From: Saccharopolyspora kobensis
Lineage (GTDB): Bacteria > Actinomycetota > Actinomycetes > Mycobacteriales > Pseudonocardiaceae
Direction of reading: 5' to 3'
DNA length: 64,000 nt
Assembly: GCF_900108315.1 (NCBI RefSeq)
Contig: NZ_FNVB01000003.1
Location: 841,404-905,403, forward strand
Shown here: positions 1-8,707 of the stretch, piece after piece
Numbering within the stretch: the stretch's first letter is position 1
Layout of the letters: each line of letters starts with the position of its first letter
Translations under genes and position numbers: made by a program
The notes under the pieces: generated by a model
What the model was told of the DNA's origin: nothing
Seen by the model: the letters and a program-made list of their open reading frames with translations, nothing else
The model's database searches: none

Positions 1-858
1 GGCCACTTTGAGCTCGAAGACGTTGGCCACCCGCTTCGGGTTGGCGTCGAACCGCGGATCACCGGCCAGGCCGGGCTGGTCGAGCACCTGCTCGCAGAAC
101 TTCACCCACTCCCGCTCGTTCTGCACGCCGAGGAAGACCTGACCCCCGTCGCCGGCGGCGAACGGCCCGTAGGGCGCGATGGCGGCGTGGCGCGCTCCGG
201 CTCGCGGCGGTTCGGTCCCGCTGTAGGAGTAGTAGTACGGAAAACCCATCCACTCGCCCAGCGCGTCGAACAGCGACACCTCGAACGCCGTGCCGCGCCC
301 GGTGCGCTCGCGCTCGTACAGCGCGGTGAGCACGCCGGTGTAGGCGTACATGCCGCCGGCGATGTCGGCGGTGGAGATGCCGGTCTTGGCCGGTTCGTCC
401 GGGCTCCCGGTGATCGAGACCAGCCCGGTCTCGCACTGGATCAGCAGGTCGTAGGCCTTCTTGTCGCGGTAGGGCCCGGAGCTGCCGTACCCGGAGAGAT
501 CGCACACGATCAACCGCGGGTTCTTCGCGCGCAGCTCGGCCGCACCCAGCCCGAGGCGTCCCGCCGCGCCCGGGGCGAGGTTCTGCACGAACACGTCCGC
601 GCGGTCCAGCAGCTGATCCATCACCGCCCGGTCGGCCGCCGCCTTGAGGTCCAGGACGATGCTCTCCTTGTTGCGGTTGAGCCAGACGAAGTGGCTGGAC
701 AGTCCCCGCACCGACGTGTCGTAACCGCGGGCGAAATCGCCCGTCGGGCGCTCAACCTTGATCACCCGCGCGCCGAGATCGGCCAGCTGCCGGGTGGCGA
801 ACGGGGCGGCGACGGCCTGCTCCAGGGAAACCACGGTCACGCCTTCCAGCGGAAGCAT
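1..858 (-). CDS. CaiB/BaiF family (class III) CoA-transferase, 3' end outside window
   Basis: The gene starts with ATG at 858 on the minus strand and is open to base 1, giving 286 codons of a family usually near 390-400. The carboxyl third is therefore missing from the window. The N terminus (MLPLEGVTVVSLEQAVAAPF) and the motif CDLSGYGSSGPYRDKKAYD, followed by LLIQCETGL, are the signature of formyl-CoA transferase/CaiB enzymes. These move CoA between an organic acid and an acyl-CoA through an aspartate thioester. The substrate cannot be read from sequence. It is divergent from the GntR regulator at 1037, so it probably belongs to the same regulon as the FAD oxidases and symporter that follow. 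Confidence 0.9.
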   Translation of the reverse strand, partial: MLPLEGVTVVSLEQAVAAPFATRQLADLGARVIKVERPTGDFARGYDTSVRGLSSHFVWLNRNKESIVLDLKAAADRAVMDQLLDRADVFVQNLAPGAAGRLGLGAAELRAKNPRLIVCDLSGYGSSGPYRDKKAYDLLIQCETGLVSITGSPDEPAKTGISTADIAGGMYAYTGVLTALYERERTGRGTAFEVSLFDALGEWMGFPYYYSYSGTEPPRAGARHAAIAPYGPFAAGDGGQVFLGVQNEREWVKFCEQVLDQPGLAGDPRFDANPKRVANVFELKVA

Positions 859-999
859 CGACCCGCTCTCCTTCCCGCCGAGGGATTTGTACGGCCAATC
901 GAACGTCAGCCGCCCCTGAGATGTCAATGCTGTTCCACAGCGCCGGAATCGACTATGGCCGTACATATCCGGCCTCCATTTGACCGTGCGAAAAGACTA

Positions 1000-1029
1000 T
1001 TGACCGGTCAAAAGTCGGCAAGCTAGATT
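1000..1029 (+). promoter_or_regulatory. Promoter with palindromic operator for the GntR gene
   Basis: TTGACC at 1000-1005 and TAGATT at 1024-1029 are separated by 18 bp and make a good sigma-70-type promoter. The -35 lies in a perfect 12-bp palindrome TTGACCGGTCAA (1000-1011), and a TTTGACCG half-site lies at 979-986. A start about 7 bp after the -10 would fall at 1036-1037, exactly on the GTG start codon, with no Shine-Dalgarno in between, so the transcript looks leaderless. Autorepression by the GntR product is an inference. Confidence 0.5.
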
Positions 1030-1036
1030 CCACCTC

Positions 1037-1759
1037 GTGGCAACCCCGGCGTACCTGCGCATCCGCACCGAACTGGAGCAGCGGATCCGCTCCGGTGCGC
1101 TGCCGCCCGGCAGCCGGCTGCCCACCGAGGCCGAGCTGCAGCGGCAGCACTCGGTCAGCCGCGCGACCGCGCAACGAGCGCTGACCGAGCTGGCGCAGGC
1201 CGGGCTGGTGGAGCGCCACCGGCGGCGCGGCACCTTCGTCGCCGAAGGCGCGCGGCAGGAGAACCTGCTGCGCGTGGTGAACCCGACGCTGCAGGGCCCG
1301 GAGATCCCGGGCAGGCACGCGGTGGACTCCGCGGCGGTGATCCCGGCGCGCGATGCCGACGTCGAACTCCCCGGCGTGCCCGGCGACACGCCGGTCAACC
1401 AGCTGCGGCGGCTGAAGTTCGACGTGGACGACAACCCGATCGCCGTCGAGCTCTCCGCCGTTCCGTTCTCGCTGGCACCACGAATGCTGGACGAGGACCT
1501 GGCGCACCTGACCGTGCACGACTACTTCGCCCGCACCGGCGTGCCCGCGGCCAAGTCCCGGGTCTACATCGACCCCGTCATGCTCGACCAGGCGACCGCG
1601 ACCCGGTTGCGGATGCCCGCGGGCGGTGCGGTGATCCGGCTCCGCAGGCTGACCTGGCTCACCGACGGCAAGCTCGCCGAAGCCATGTGGCACATCATCC
1701 GGCCGGATCTGGTCGAGTTCTTCATCGAGCAGACCGTTCTGTCCACACCGGACTCCTGA
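1037..1759 (+). CDS. GntR-family (HutC/UTRA subfamily) transcriptional regulator
   Basis: A 240-residue protein. An N-terminal winged helix-turn-helix (about residues 3-70: ATPAYLRIRTELEQRIRSG, LPTEAELQRQHSVSRATAQRAL, then GLVERHRRRGTFVAEG) is followed by a UTRA ligand-binding domain (about 95-235). HutC-type members are usually repressors released by a pathway metabolite. The start is GTG at 1037. No ribosome site precedes it and the promoter at 1000-1029 would give a leaderless mRNA. It lies between a divergent CoA-transferase and a co-directional flavoenzyme/symporter set, so these are the likely targets. Confidence 0.9.
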   Translation: MATPAYLRIRTELEQRIRSGALPPGSRLPTEAELQRQHSVSRATAQRALTELAQAGLVERHRRRGTFVAEGARQENLLRVVNPTLQGPEIPGRHAVDSAAVIPARDADVELPGVPGDTPVNQLRRLKFDVDDNPIAVELSAVPFSLAPRMLDEDLAHLTVHDYFARTGVPAAKSRVYIDPVMLDQATATRLRMPAGGAVIRLRRLTWLTDGKLAEAMWHIIRPDLVEFFIEQTVLSTPDS

Positions 1760-1863
1760 TCCTCCGGTACCGGTTCCCGCCGGGAACCGGTGCAGCTCCC
1801 CACACCGCCAGTCCTCCCACGACTGCGCCCTCTTCCGCGTTCCTCCGCACTCCTGGAGCGGCC

Positions 1864-3000
1864 ATGAGCCAACCTCGCGTCGCAGTGATCGGCACCGGCG
1901 TGATCGGCGCCATGACGACCTGGCAGCTCGTCCGGCGAGGAGCCGACGTGCTCGCCTTCGACACCTACTCCCCCGGTCACGACCGCGGTGCCTCCGCCGG
2001 GGAATCGCGCATCTTCCGCACCGCCTACAAGGAGGGCTCCGGCTACGTCCCGCTGCTGCAGCGCGCCGGGCGGTTGTGGCGCGAGCTGGAACGGGCCGCG
2101 AGCGCCGAGCTGCTGACGATGTGCGGCGGCCTGACCATCGGCCCCGCCGACCATCCCGACGTCCTGGCGGTGCGGCGGTGCGCGGAGGAGCACGGCCTCG
2201 ACCACGAGGTCCTCGACGCCGAACTCGCCCGCGAGCGCTTCCCGCAGCACCGGATCGACGACGACGAAGTGATGGTGCTCGACCCGGCCGCGGGCGTGCT
2301 GCGCCCCGAGCCCGCGGTGCAGGCCGCGTTGCGCATCGCAGCCGATGCGGGCGCGGAAGTGCTCGCCCACCACCGGATCACCGAGGTCGCCGAGACCGCG
2401 CACGGGTGGCGGATCACCAGCGGCGGCACCGACTTCGACGTCGACCACGTCGTGTTCGCGCCCGGCCCGTGGGCGCGCGAGCTGGAACCGCTGCGCTCGC
2501 TGCCGGTCGAGATCCGGCGCATCACCGCCTGCTGGTTCGCCGCGCGCGACACCGCCGCGCACCGGCCGGACCGGCTGCCGATCGCGATCCGCCGCCACCG
2601 GGAGGCCGGGTTCTCCTGCTTCCCGCTGCTGGACGGCGTTTCGGTCAAGATCGTCCCGCACCACCTCGGCTGGCCCGCCCTGGCCGGCCCGGACGACCTG
2701 CCGCGCAGCGCCGAGCCCGAGTTCGCCCGCGCGGCCGCGGCCGCCGCGGAACGGCTGCTGCCCGGCGTCACTCCGCACCCGGTGCGCATCGGCACCTTCG
2801 CCGAGGGCTTCACCCCGGACGAGCACGCCCTGCTGGGCCCGCTGCCCGGGCACCGCAACGCCACGGTCATGACCGGGTTCTCCGGCCACGGCTTCAAGCT
2901 CGCCCCGGTGTTCGGCCAGATCGGCGCCGATCTCGCGCTGCACGGCAGCACCGAGCACGACATCACCCAGCTGGACCCCGACCGCTTCGCGCGCGCGTGA
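1864..3000 (+). CDS. FAD-dependent oxidoreductase, sarcosine oxidase / N-methyltryptophan oxidase (SolA) type
   Basis: A 378-residue monomeric DAO-superfamily flavoprotein. The Rossmann FAD motif (VAVIGTGVIGAMTTWQLVRRGADV) starts at residue 7, ASAGESRIFRTAYKEG near residue 43 matches the SolA/monomeric sarcosine oxidase family, and the C-terminal TGFSGHGFKLAPVFG is the family's flavin-contacting loop. Such enzymes oxidise N-methylated or secondary amino acids, with formaldehyde/imine and H2O2 as products. The ATG at 1864 is chosen because GGAG lies about 6 bp upstream and the fold begins directly after it. A symporter gene follows 16 bp downstream. The exact substrate is not readable. Confidence 0.85.
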   Translation: MSQPRVAVIGTGVIGAMTTWQLVRRGADVLAFDTYSPGHDRGASAGESRIFRTAYKEGSGYVPLLQRAGRLWRELERAASAELLTMCGGLTIGPADHPDVLAVRRCAEEHGLDHEVLDAELARERFPQHRIDDDEVMVLDPAAGVLRPEPAVQAALRIAADAGAEVLAHHRITEVAETAHGWRITSGGTDFDVDHVVFAPGPWARELEPLRSLPVEIRRITACWFAARDTAAHRPDRLPIAIRRHREAGFSCFPLLDGVSVKIVPHHLGWPALAGPDDLPRSAEPEFARAAAAAAERLLPGVTPHPVRIGTFAEGFTPDEHALLGPLPGHRNATVMTGFSGHGFKLAPVFGQIGADLALHGSTEHDITQLDPDRFARA

Positions 3001-3016
3001 CCACCGGAGGTCGACC

Positions 3017-4459
3017 ATGCCCACAGGATCCACCGGACAGATCATCGGGATCGTCGTCGCCAGCCTGCTGGTGATCGGCTTCGGCATCGCCATGTCCGTC
3101 TACTTCGGACGGAAGGCGAAGAACTCGCAGGACTGGCTGTCGGCGGGCGAATCGTTGCCGCTGATCGTCGTCATCATCACCCAGTTCGCCACCGCCACCG
3201 GCGGCGGCGTGCTGATCGCGCACGTCGGCATCGGCTACCGATCCGGCTGGTCGGTGTTCATCTACGAGGGCTGCGTGCTGATCGGCTTCCTCGTGCTGAT
3301 GCTGATCGCGAAGTGGCTGCGGCAGCAGCGCTTCACCACCGTGCCGGACATCATCACCAGGCTCTTCGGGCAGCACAAGCTGGTCACCGCGATCGCCGCG
3401 CTGGCCGCCCTGGTGGTGCCCTTCGGCTGGCTGGCCACCCAGTTCGTCGCCTTCGCCCAGCTCTTCGGCCAGCTCACCGGCGTCTCCCCGACCGCGCTGA
3501 TCCTGCTGATCATGGTGGCGTCGCTGCTGTTCGTGCTGCCGGGCGGGCTGACCTCGGTGGCCTGGACCGACTTCGTGTTCGGCATCTTCATGATCGCGAT
3601 GTCGCTCGGCGTGGCCGCCTACGCCGTGCACCTGGCAGGCGGCTGGGGGCACATCACCGCCACCGTGCCGCAGCGGCTGTGGGGCTGGGAGGGCTTCACC
3701 GCCGTCGGCTGGGAGCAGATCTGGCTGTGGGTCGCGGCGATCCTGCCCGGCACGCTCACCAACCAGCTCTACTACCAGCGGGTCTTCGCCACCAAGAAGG
3801 TCTCCGACGCGCGCCGCGGGCTCGGCCTGTCCGGCCTGACCATGCTCATCGGCGGCATCTACGCCGGGTGCATCGGGCTGGCGGTGCACTCGATGAACCC
3901 GGGCCTGGCCAACGAGGAGGACGCGGCCGGCTGGCTGCTGACCCAGCTGCCGACCTGGCTGGTGGTGATCTTCGGCGCGTTCCTGGTCTCGACGATCGTG
4001 TCCACCACCGGTGCCGCGCTGCAGTCCGTGGTGGCCAACCTGACCCGCGACGTGTACCAGAACATCGTCGGCAAGCAGCAGAGCGAACGGCAGGCGGTGT
4101 CGCTGTCCCGGCTGATCACGGTCGGCGTGTCGATCCTGGCCGCCGTGCTGGCGATCCTGTTCCCGAAGGCGCTGACCTGGCTGGTCGCCACCTACGCCTA
4201 CTCGGCGGCCGCGCTGGCCGCACCCATCTTCCTCGGCTACGCGCTGCACAAGCGCCGCCGGCTCACCCCGCTCGCCGCGATCGCCAGCATGCTCACCGGC
4301 ATCATCGGGTGCGCTGTGGCGCAGGTGCTCGACACCACCGTCCCGTACGCGGTGTACGGCATCGGCGCGTCGACCGTGGTGCTGCTGGCGATCGCGTTCG
4401 CCACGCCGGGGAAGCCCAGTGCAGATGTCCGCAGCGAACTAGTGAGGGAAGAAGCATGA
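3017..4459 (+). CDS. Sodium:solute symporter (SSS family)
   Basis: A 480-residue polytopic membrane protein with about 13 hydrophobic segments. It carries the typical SSS start (FGRKAKNSQDWLSAGESLPL), with an early TQFATATGGGVLIAHVGIGYRSG segment. It imports an organic solute with Na+. Placed between two FAD amine/amino-acid oxidases, it most likely brings in their substrate. An ATG at 3017 follows GGAGGTCG. The stop overlaps the next start as ATGA (4456-4459), so the two genes are translationally coupled. Confidence 0.9.
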   Translation: MPTGSTGQIIGIVVASLLVIGFGIAMSVYFGRKAKNSQDWLSAGESLPLIVVIITQFATATGGGVLIAHVGIGYRSGWSVFIYEGCVLIGFLVLMLIAKWLRQQRFTTVPDIITRLFGQHKLVTAIAALAALVVPFGWLATQFVAFAQLFGQLTGVSPTALILLIMVASLLFVLPGGLTSVAWTDFVFGIFMIAMSLGVAAYAVHLAGGWGHITATVPQRLWGWEGFTAVGWEQIWLWVAAILPGTLTNQLYYQRVFATKKVSDARRGLGLSGLTMLIGGIYAGCIGLAVHSMNPGLANEEDAAGWLLTQLPTWLVVIFGAFLVSTIVSTTGAALQSVVANLTRDVYQNIVGKQQSERQAVSLSRLITVGVSILAAVLAILFPKALTWLVATYAYSAAALAAPIFLGYALHKRRRLTPLAAIASMLTGIIGCAVAQVLDTTVPYAVYGIGASTVVLLAIAFATPGKPSADVRSELVREEA

Positions 4460-5613
4460 AGATCGCCGTGATCGGCCTCGGCGTGCTGGGGGCCGCTGCC
4501 GCCCGCGCGCTGGCGCTCGCCGGCTCCGAGGTGACCGTCTTCGAACGGACCGCACCGCTGGCCGGTACCTCGGGCACGTCGTTCGCCTGGACCAACTCGC
4601 ACAGCAAGGACCCGCGCTCCTACCACGACCTCAACGTCGCGGGCATGGCCGAGCACGCCGAACTGGCGAAATCCGGCGCGGACTGGTTGGTGCGCAACGG
4701 GAACCTGGAGTGGGCGCAGGACGCGGCAGGCGCTGAGCGGCTGGCCGCGTCGGTCGCGGAGCTGACCGGGCGCGACTACCCGGTGGAGTGGATCACGCCG
4801 GACCGGGCCCGCGAGCTCGTGCCCGACCTGCGGGTGCCGGGCGAGGTCCGGGACATCGCCTTCTACCCCACCGAAGGGCACGTCTTCCCGGCTCTGCTGG
4901 TGGCCCGGCTGTGGGGCGAGGCTCGCGAGCACGGCGCCGAGCTGCGCTGCCCCGCCGAAGTGCTCGCGGTTTCCGAAGCAGACGGACGGGCTCGCGTCGA
5001 ACTGGCCGGTGGCGCGGCGGATTTCGACGCGGTGGTGGTCGCCACGGGCCGCTGGACCGAAACCCTGACCGCAGCCGCCGGGTACCGCGTCCCGATGGCG
5101 GACCCGGACGCGGCGGGCTCGGCGACGGTCGGCCTGCTCGGCTACACCCGCCCGCTGGCCACCCGCCTGGACCGGGTGCTGACCACGCCGGACCTCAACG
5201 TCCGCCCGGACGGCGCGGGCCGCCTGATCGTGCAAGGCCTGGACCTCGACGCCCACGCGGACCCGGCTGCCCCGCCATCCGCCGGCGGCGACCACGCGCG
5301 AACCCTGTGCAGCCGCCTGAACGACCTGCTCGCGGGCACCGAGGGCGCGAGCCTGGAATCGCTCCGGGTCGGCCAGCGCGCGATTCCCGCCGACGGCCTC
5401 ACCGTCGCCGGATTCCTCGGCGACAGCGGCAGGATCTACGCGCTCGCCACCCACAGCGGCATCACCCTCGGCCCGCTACTGGGCCGCCTCGCAGCGCAGG
5501 AAGTCCTCACCGGTACCCCGGCGGACGCGCTGGCCGACTTCCGCCCCCAGCGCCTGATCGGCCGGTCCGGTCTGCCACCGCTGGAACCGGCCCGCTTCGC
5601 GGGCCAGCAGTGA
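4456..5613 (+). CDS. FAD-dependent oxidoreductase, D-amino-acid oxidase/dehydrogenase (DadA) type
   Basis: A 385-residue DAO-superfamily enzyme. The FAD-binding beta-alpha-beta (KIAVIGLGVLGAAAARALALAG) begins at residue 2, and the C-terminal GRIYALATHSGITLGPLLG is the second flavin-binding region. Its start overlaps the symporter stop by 4 bp, so it is the last gene of the GntR - oxidase - symporter - oxidase operon. Two unlike DAO-fold enzymes in one operon suggest sequential oxidation, or demethylation followed by deamination, of one imported amine. This is inference. Confidence 0.85.
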   Translation: MKIAVIGLGVLGAAAARALALAGSEVTVFERTAPLAGTSGTSFAWTNSHSKDPRSYHDLNVAGMAEHAELAKSGADWLVRNGNLEWAQDAAGAERLAASVAELTGRDYPVEWITPDRARELVPDLRVPGEVRDIAFYPTEGHVFPALLVARLWGEAREHGAELRCPAEVLAVSEADGRARVELAGGAADFDAVVVATGRWTETLTAAAGYRVPMADPDAAGSATVGLLGYTRPLATRLDRVLTTPDLNVRPDGAGRLIVQGLDLDAHADPAAPPSAGGDHARTLCSRLNDLLAGTEGASLESLRVGQRAIPADGLTVAGFLGDSGRIYALATHSGITLGPLLGRLAAQEVLTGTPADALADFRPQRLIGRSGLPPLEPARFAGQQ

Positions 5614-5676
5614 TCGTGCCGGGAAAACCGGTTTGATCGGACTGCGAAGTCATGACACGCTGCCAACGACCGCGGT

Positions 5677-5707
5677 CCGCCGGTGCGGGGTCATCTCGCA
5701 CCGGCGG
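5677..5707 (+). other. Leader hairpin upstream of the phosphotransferase gene
   Basis: CCGCCGGTGCG (5677-5687) and CGCACCGGCGG (5697-5707) form an 11-bp perfect stem with a 9-nt loop. It ends 17 bp before the GGGAG ribosome site used by the TTG start at 5736. It may be a leader structure or the terminator of the upstream operon. There is no T-tract. Confidence 0.4.
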
Positions 5708-5735
5708 GACCACGGACTACCCCTGGGAGCTGCTC

Positions 5736-6605
5736 TTGACCGTCGGGACGACACCGGTGATCGACGCCGCGCTGGCGAGGCGCTTGGTCGACGCGCAGTT
5801 CCCGCAGTGGGCCGGGCTGCCGCTGCGGCTGCTCGCCCCGGCCGGATCGGATCACGTGATCTACCAGCTGGGCGAGGAGCTGTCGGTCCGGCTCCCCCGC
5901 CACGACGGCGCGACCGAGCAGGCGAGGAAGGAAGCCGAGTGGCTGCCCCGGCTCGCCCCGCACCTGCCGCTGGCCGTGCCCGAGCTGGTGGCGGTGGGCG
6001 AACCGGGCTTCGGCTATCCGTGGCCGTGGGCGGTGTCGCGCTGGCTGGACGGCGAGGTCGCGACCGCCGACGCCCTGTCCGGTTCGCACGAGACCGCCGT
6101 CGCGCTGGCCGAGTTCCTGACCGCGCTCCACCGGATCGATGCCGCAACGGCCGAGCACCTCACCGGCGAGCCGCTGGCCGAGCGGGACGCGGAGACGCGA
6201 TCCGCCATCGCGGAGGTCGGTGGCGCATTCGACGCCGCGGCGATGTCCGAGCTGTGGGACGCCGCCCTCGCCGCCCCGGGATGGGGCCGCGCACCGGTCT
6301 GGTTCCACGGCGACTTCCACACCGGCAACCTGCTGACGACCAACGGCCGCCTCAGCGCGGTCATCGACTTCGGCGAGCTCGGCACGGGCGATCCGGCCTG
6401 CGACCTGACCATCGCCTTCACCCTCCTCTCGCCCGAGACGCGAGCCACCTTCCGCTCCGCGCTCGACGTGGACGACGACACCTGGACCCGCGGTCGCGGC
6501 TGGGCCCTGGCCACCGGCTTGAACGCCCACACCTCGTACGCCGCGACCAACCCCCGCGTCGCGACCCAGACCACCCGCCAGATGACCCAAGCCCTCCTCG
6601 GCTGA
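5736..6605 (+). CDS. Aminoglycoside phosphotransferase (APH) family kinase
   Basis: A 289-residue protein kinase-like phosphotransferase. The catalytic Brenner motif HGDFHTGN (about residues 190-197) and the metal-binding VIDFGELGTGDPACDL are intact. The N lobe contains AGSDHVIYQLGEELSVRLPR. A TTG start at 5736 is preferred because GGGAG sits 7-8 bp upstream and the hairpin at 5677-5707 would otherwise be coding. An in-frame ATG at 5652 would add 28 poorly conserved residues. The family phosphorylates aminoglycosides but also macrolides, homoserine and other small molecules, so resistance is possible but not shown. Confidence 0.85.
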   Translation: MTVGTTPVIDAALARRLVDAQFPQWAGLPLRLLAPAGSDHVIYQLGEELSVRLPRHDGATEQARKEAEWLPRLAPHLPLAVPELVAVGEPGFGYPWPWAVSRWLDGEVATADALSGSHETAVALAEFLTALHRIDAATAEHLTGEPLAERDAETRSAIAEVGGAFDAAAMSELWDAALAAPGWGRAPVWFHGDFHTGNLLTTNGRLSAVIDFGELGTGDPACDLTIAFTLLSPETRATFRSALDVDDDTWTRGRGWALATGLNAHTSYAATNPRVATQTTRQMTQALLG

Positions 6606-6607
6606 AC

Positions 6608-6648
6608 CGAGCCCGCCGACCACACCGCCGGAGCGCGGGGCGGGCTCG
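6608..6648. terminator. Bidirectional terminator-like hairpin
   Basis: CGAGCCCGCC (6608-6617) pairs with GGCGGGCTCG (6639-6648) in the gap between the convergent phosphotransferase and dienelactone hydrolase genes. The stem is strong, with no T-tract, as is common in high-GC actinomycetes. Confidence 0.5.
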
Positions 6649-6649
6649 A

Positions 6650-7336
6650 TCAGGTGAGGTGGCGACGCAGGAAGTCGAGGGTTCGCGGCCAGGCCGTGCG
6701 GGCCGATTCCTCGTGGTAGGAGGCCGGGTTCTGGTCGTTGAAGAAGGCGTGGCCCGCCGGGTAGAAGTAGATCTGCGGGCGGACCGCTGACTGCTGCTGC
6801 ACCTTGTCCCGCAGCTCGCCGACCGCGTCCACGCTGATCGTGCGGTCGTACTCGCCGAAGTGGCACAGCATCGGCGCGGTGAGTCCGGAGAAGTCCGTCT
6901 CGGTCACCGACGGCAGGCCGTAGAACGGCACCACCGCGCCGACCCGCTCGCCCTGCTGCGCGCCGAGCACGATCGCGAACTTCCCGCCCATGCAGAACCC
7001 GACCGCGCCGACCGACGAACCGCTCACCTGCTCGTGCCCCAGCAGGAAGTCGACCGCACCGGCGAGGTCGCGGGCCGCGCGGTCGACCGGCAGCTCCTGC
7101 ATCAGCCGCGCCGCTTCCTTCCCGTCGTGCGTGGTGCGCCCGCCGTAGAGGTCCGGGGCCAGCGCGACGAACCCCTCCGCCGCCAGCCGGTCCACCACGT
7201 CCGCGACGTGGTCGGTCAGCCCCCACCACTCCTGGATCACCACCACGCCGGGGCCGCTGCCCGACGGCGTCGCCAGGTAGCCGTGCGCGGTGCGCCCGTT
7301 GCTGGGGAAGCTGACGTTCTGGTGCGGATTGGTCAC
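6650..7336 (-). CDS. Dienelactone hydrolase family protein
   Basis: A 228-residue alpha/beta hydrolase of the DLH (carboxymethylenebutenolidase) family. The nucleophile is Cys in GFCMGGK (about residue 119). The triad is completed by Asp in GEYDRTIS and His in PAGHAFFN. The motif VIQEWWGLTDH near residue 33 is typical. DLHs open dienelactones in chlorocatechol pathways, but many chromosomal members have other ester or lactone substrates. No ring-cleavage partner is adjacent, so the role is open. Confidence 0.9.
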   Translation of the reverse strand: MTNPHQNVSFPSNGRTAHGYLATPSGSGPGVVVIQEWWGLTDHVADVVDRLAAEGFVALAPDLYGGRTTHDGKEAARLMQELPVDRAARDLAGAVDFLLGHEQVSGSSVGAVGFCMGGKFAIVLGAQQGERVGAVVPFYGLPSVTETDFSGLTAPMLCHFGEYDRTISVDAVGELRDKVQQQSAVRPQIYFYPAGHAFFNDQNPASYHEESARTAWPRTLDFLRRHLT

Positions 7337-7555
7337 CGTGGCACTCCTCTGACCGGATCTCTGCCGACCGGCACATGGTCGCGCCGGGCCGGTCTGATCG
7401 CACGTGCGTCCCCCAGGTCAAGATCAACACCGTAGCCCGGCCGGATCAGCTCGCGCATCGACCAACTGGTGGATGCGGTGGATGCGGTGGTGGAGATCGC
7501 CGACCGACCGGTCCACCGATACCCGGCGGTCCCTCCTGCGAGCATCGTCGAAGCC

Positions 7556-8689
7556 ATGTCCTCGACCTTGACCGGCACGAGCCCGGTCCACCAGGAACGC
7601 TCCCTCGCCCCGGACCTCGCCCGCGGCGCGATGCTCGCGCTGATCGCGCTGGTCAACTCGGCGATCTACCTCTACGACCGCCCGTACGGCCTCAAGCAGC
7701 ACATCGTCGAGCACGGGCTGCTCGACCGCATCACCAGCGCGCTGCTGACGGTTCTCGCCGACGGGCGCGCCTACCCGATGTTCGCCGCCCTCTTCGCCGC
7801 CGGCGCGGTGCAGGTGCTGCGGCGCTCCGGGCCCGGGGTCCTGCGCCAGAGGTGCTGGTGGATGCTGGCGTTCGGGCTGGTCCACGCGGTGCTGCTGTTC
7901 CCCGGTGACGTGCTGGGCCTCTACGCGGTGGTGGGCTTCGCGATCGCCGCGTCGACCCGGATCCGGGAGCGCACGCTGCTGATCACCGCCGGGTGCTGGC
8001 TGGTCGTCGTGGCCGTGGTCCAGGGCGCCGTCAACTCGATGTCCCCGACCGGGGACCAGCGGTCCTACTTCTGGTCCTTCGCGGTCGATTCGCCGCTGGA
8101 GGCCGTTGCCCTCCGCCCGCTGGAATGGCTGATGATGCCGTTCGGGATGCTCGGCGTGCTGAGCGCGGCGCTCGTCGGCATCTGCATCGGGCGGCGCGGA
8201 ATGCTGGCGGATCCGGCGCGGTACCGCGCCACTCTGGTCCGCGTCGCGGTCGGCGGGCTCACCGTCGCGGTGCTCGGCGGGCTGCCGCTGGGCCTTGCCG
8301 TCGGCGGTTTCTGGACACCGGGGAGCCTCACCGCCGCGTGGGCCGCTTCCGCCGCGCACGCCGTGACCGGCGTCGCCGGAGGCCTCGGCTACGCCGCGCT
8401 GATCGGACTGCTGGCGCTGCGGCTGGACGCCCGGCGCGGCCCGGTGGTCCGGGCGATCAGCGCCTGCGGGCAGCGTTCGCTGAGCTGCTACCTGTTCCAG
8501 TCCGTGGTGTTCTCGGCGCTGCTGCTGCCCTTCACGCTGGGCCTGGGCGCGACGCTGGGCTCCGCCGAGGTCGCGCTGCTGGCGCTGGGCACCTGGCTGG
8601 CCTCGGTGCTGCTGGCCGAAATCCTGCGGCGCGCGGGCAAACCCGGCCCGGCCGAGGTGTTGCTGCGCCGCCTGGTCCGCCGCAGCTGA
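7556..8689 (+). CDS. DUF418 (YeiB-like) integral membrane protein
   Basis: A 377-residue protein with an N-terminal LARGAMLALIALVNS helix, about 8-10 hydrophobic segments, and a C-terminal DUF418 region (SCGQRSLSCYLFQSVVF). The family is of unknown function, possibly acyl transfer or transport. An ATG at 7556 (MSSTLTGTSP) is chosen; the frame stays open 29 codons further upstream but is unlikely to be coding there. The sensor kinase starts 18 bp downstream, so the membrane protein may be a target or partner of that two-component system. Confidence 0.8.
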   Translation: MSSTLTGTSPVHQERSLAPDLARGAMLALIALVNSAIYLYDRPYGLKQHIVEHGLLDRITSALLTVLADGRAYPMFAALFAAGAVQVLRRSGPGVLRQRCWWMLAFGLVHAVLLFPGDVLGLYAVVGFAIAASTRIRERTLLITAGCWLVVVAVVQGAVNSMSPTGDQRSYFWSFAVDSPLEAVALRPLEWLMMPFGMLGVLSAALVGICIGRRGMLADPARYRATLVRVAVGGLTVAVLGGLPLGLAVGGFWTPGSLTAAWAASAAHAVTGVAGGLGYAALIGLLALRLDARRGPVVRAISACGQRSLSCYLFQSVVFSALLLPFTLGLGATLGSAEVALLALGTWLASVLLAEILRRAGKPGPAEVLLRRLVRRS

Positions 8690-8707
8690 CCTGCCAGACT
8701 GAGCGGC

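Noticed and set aside
5652-5735. Upstream ATG start for the APH-family gene
   Set aside because: The added residues are unconserved-looking, no ribosome site precedes it, and the region folds as a perfect hairpin; TTG 5736 has a good site.
7483-7520. Short GGTGGATGC-like tandem repeat before the DUF418 gene
   Set aside because: Three imperfect 9-mers in a GC-rich leader; too weak to call an operator.
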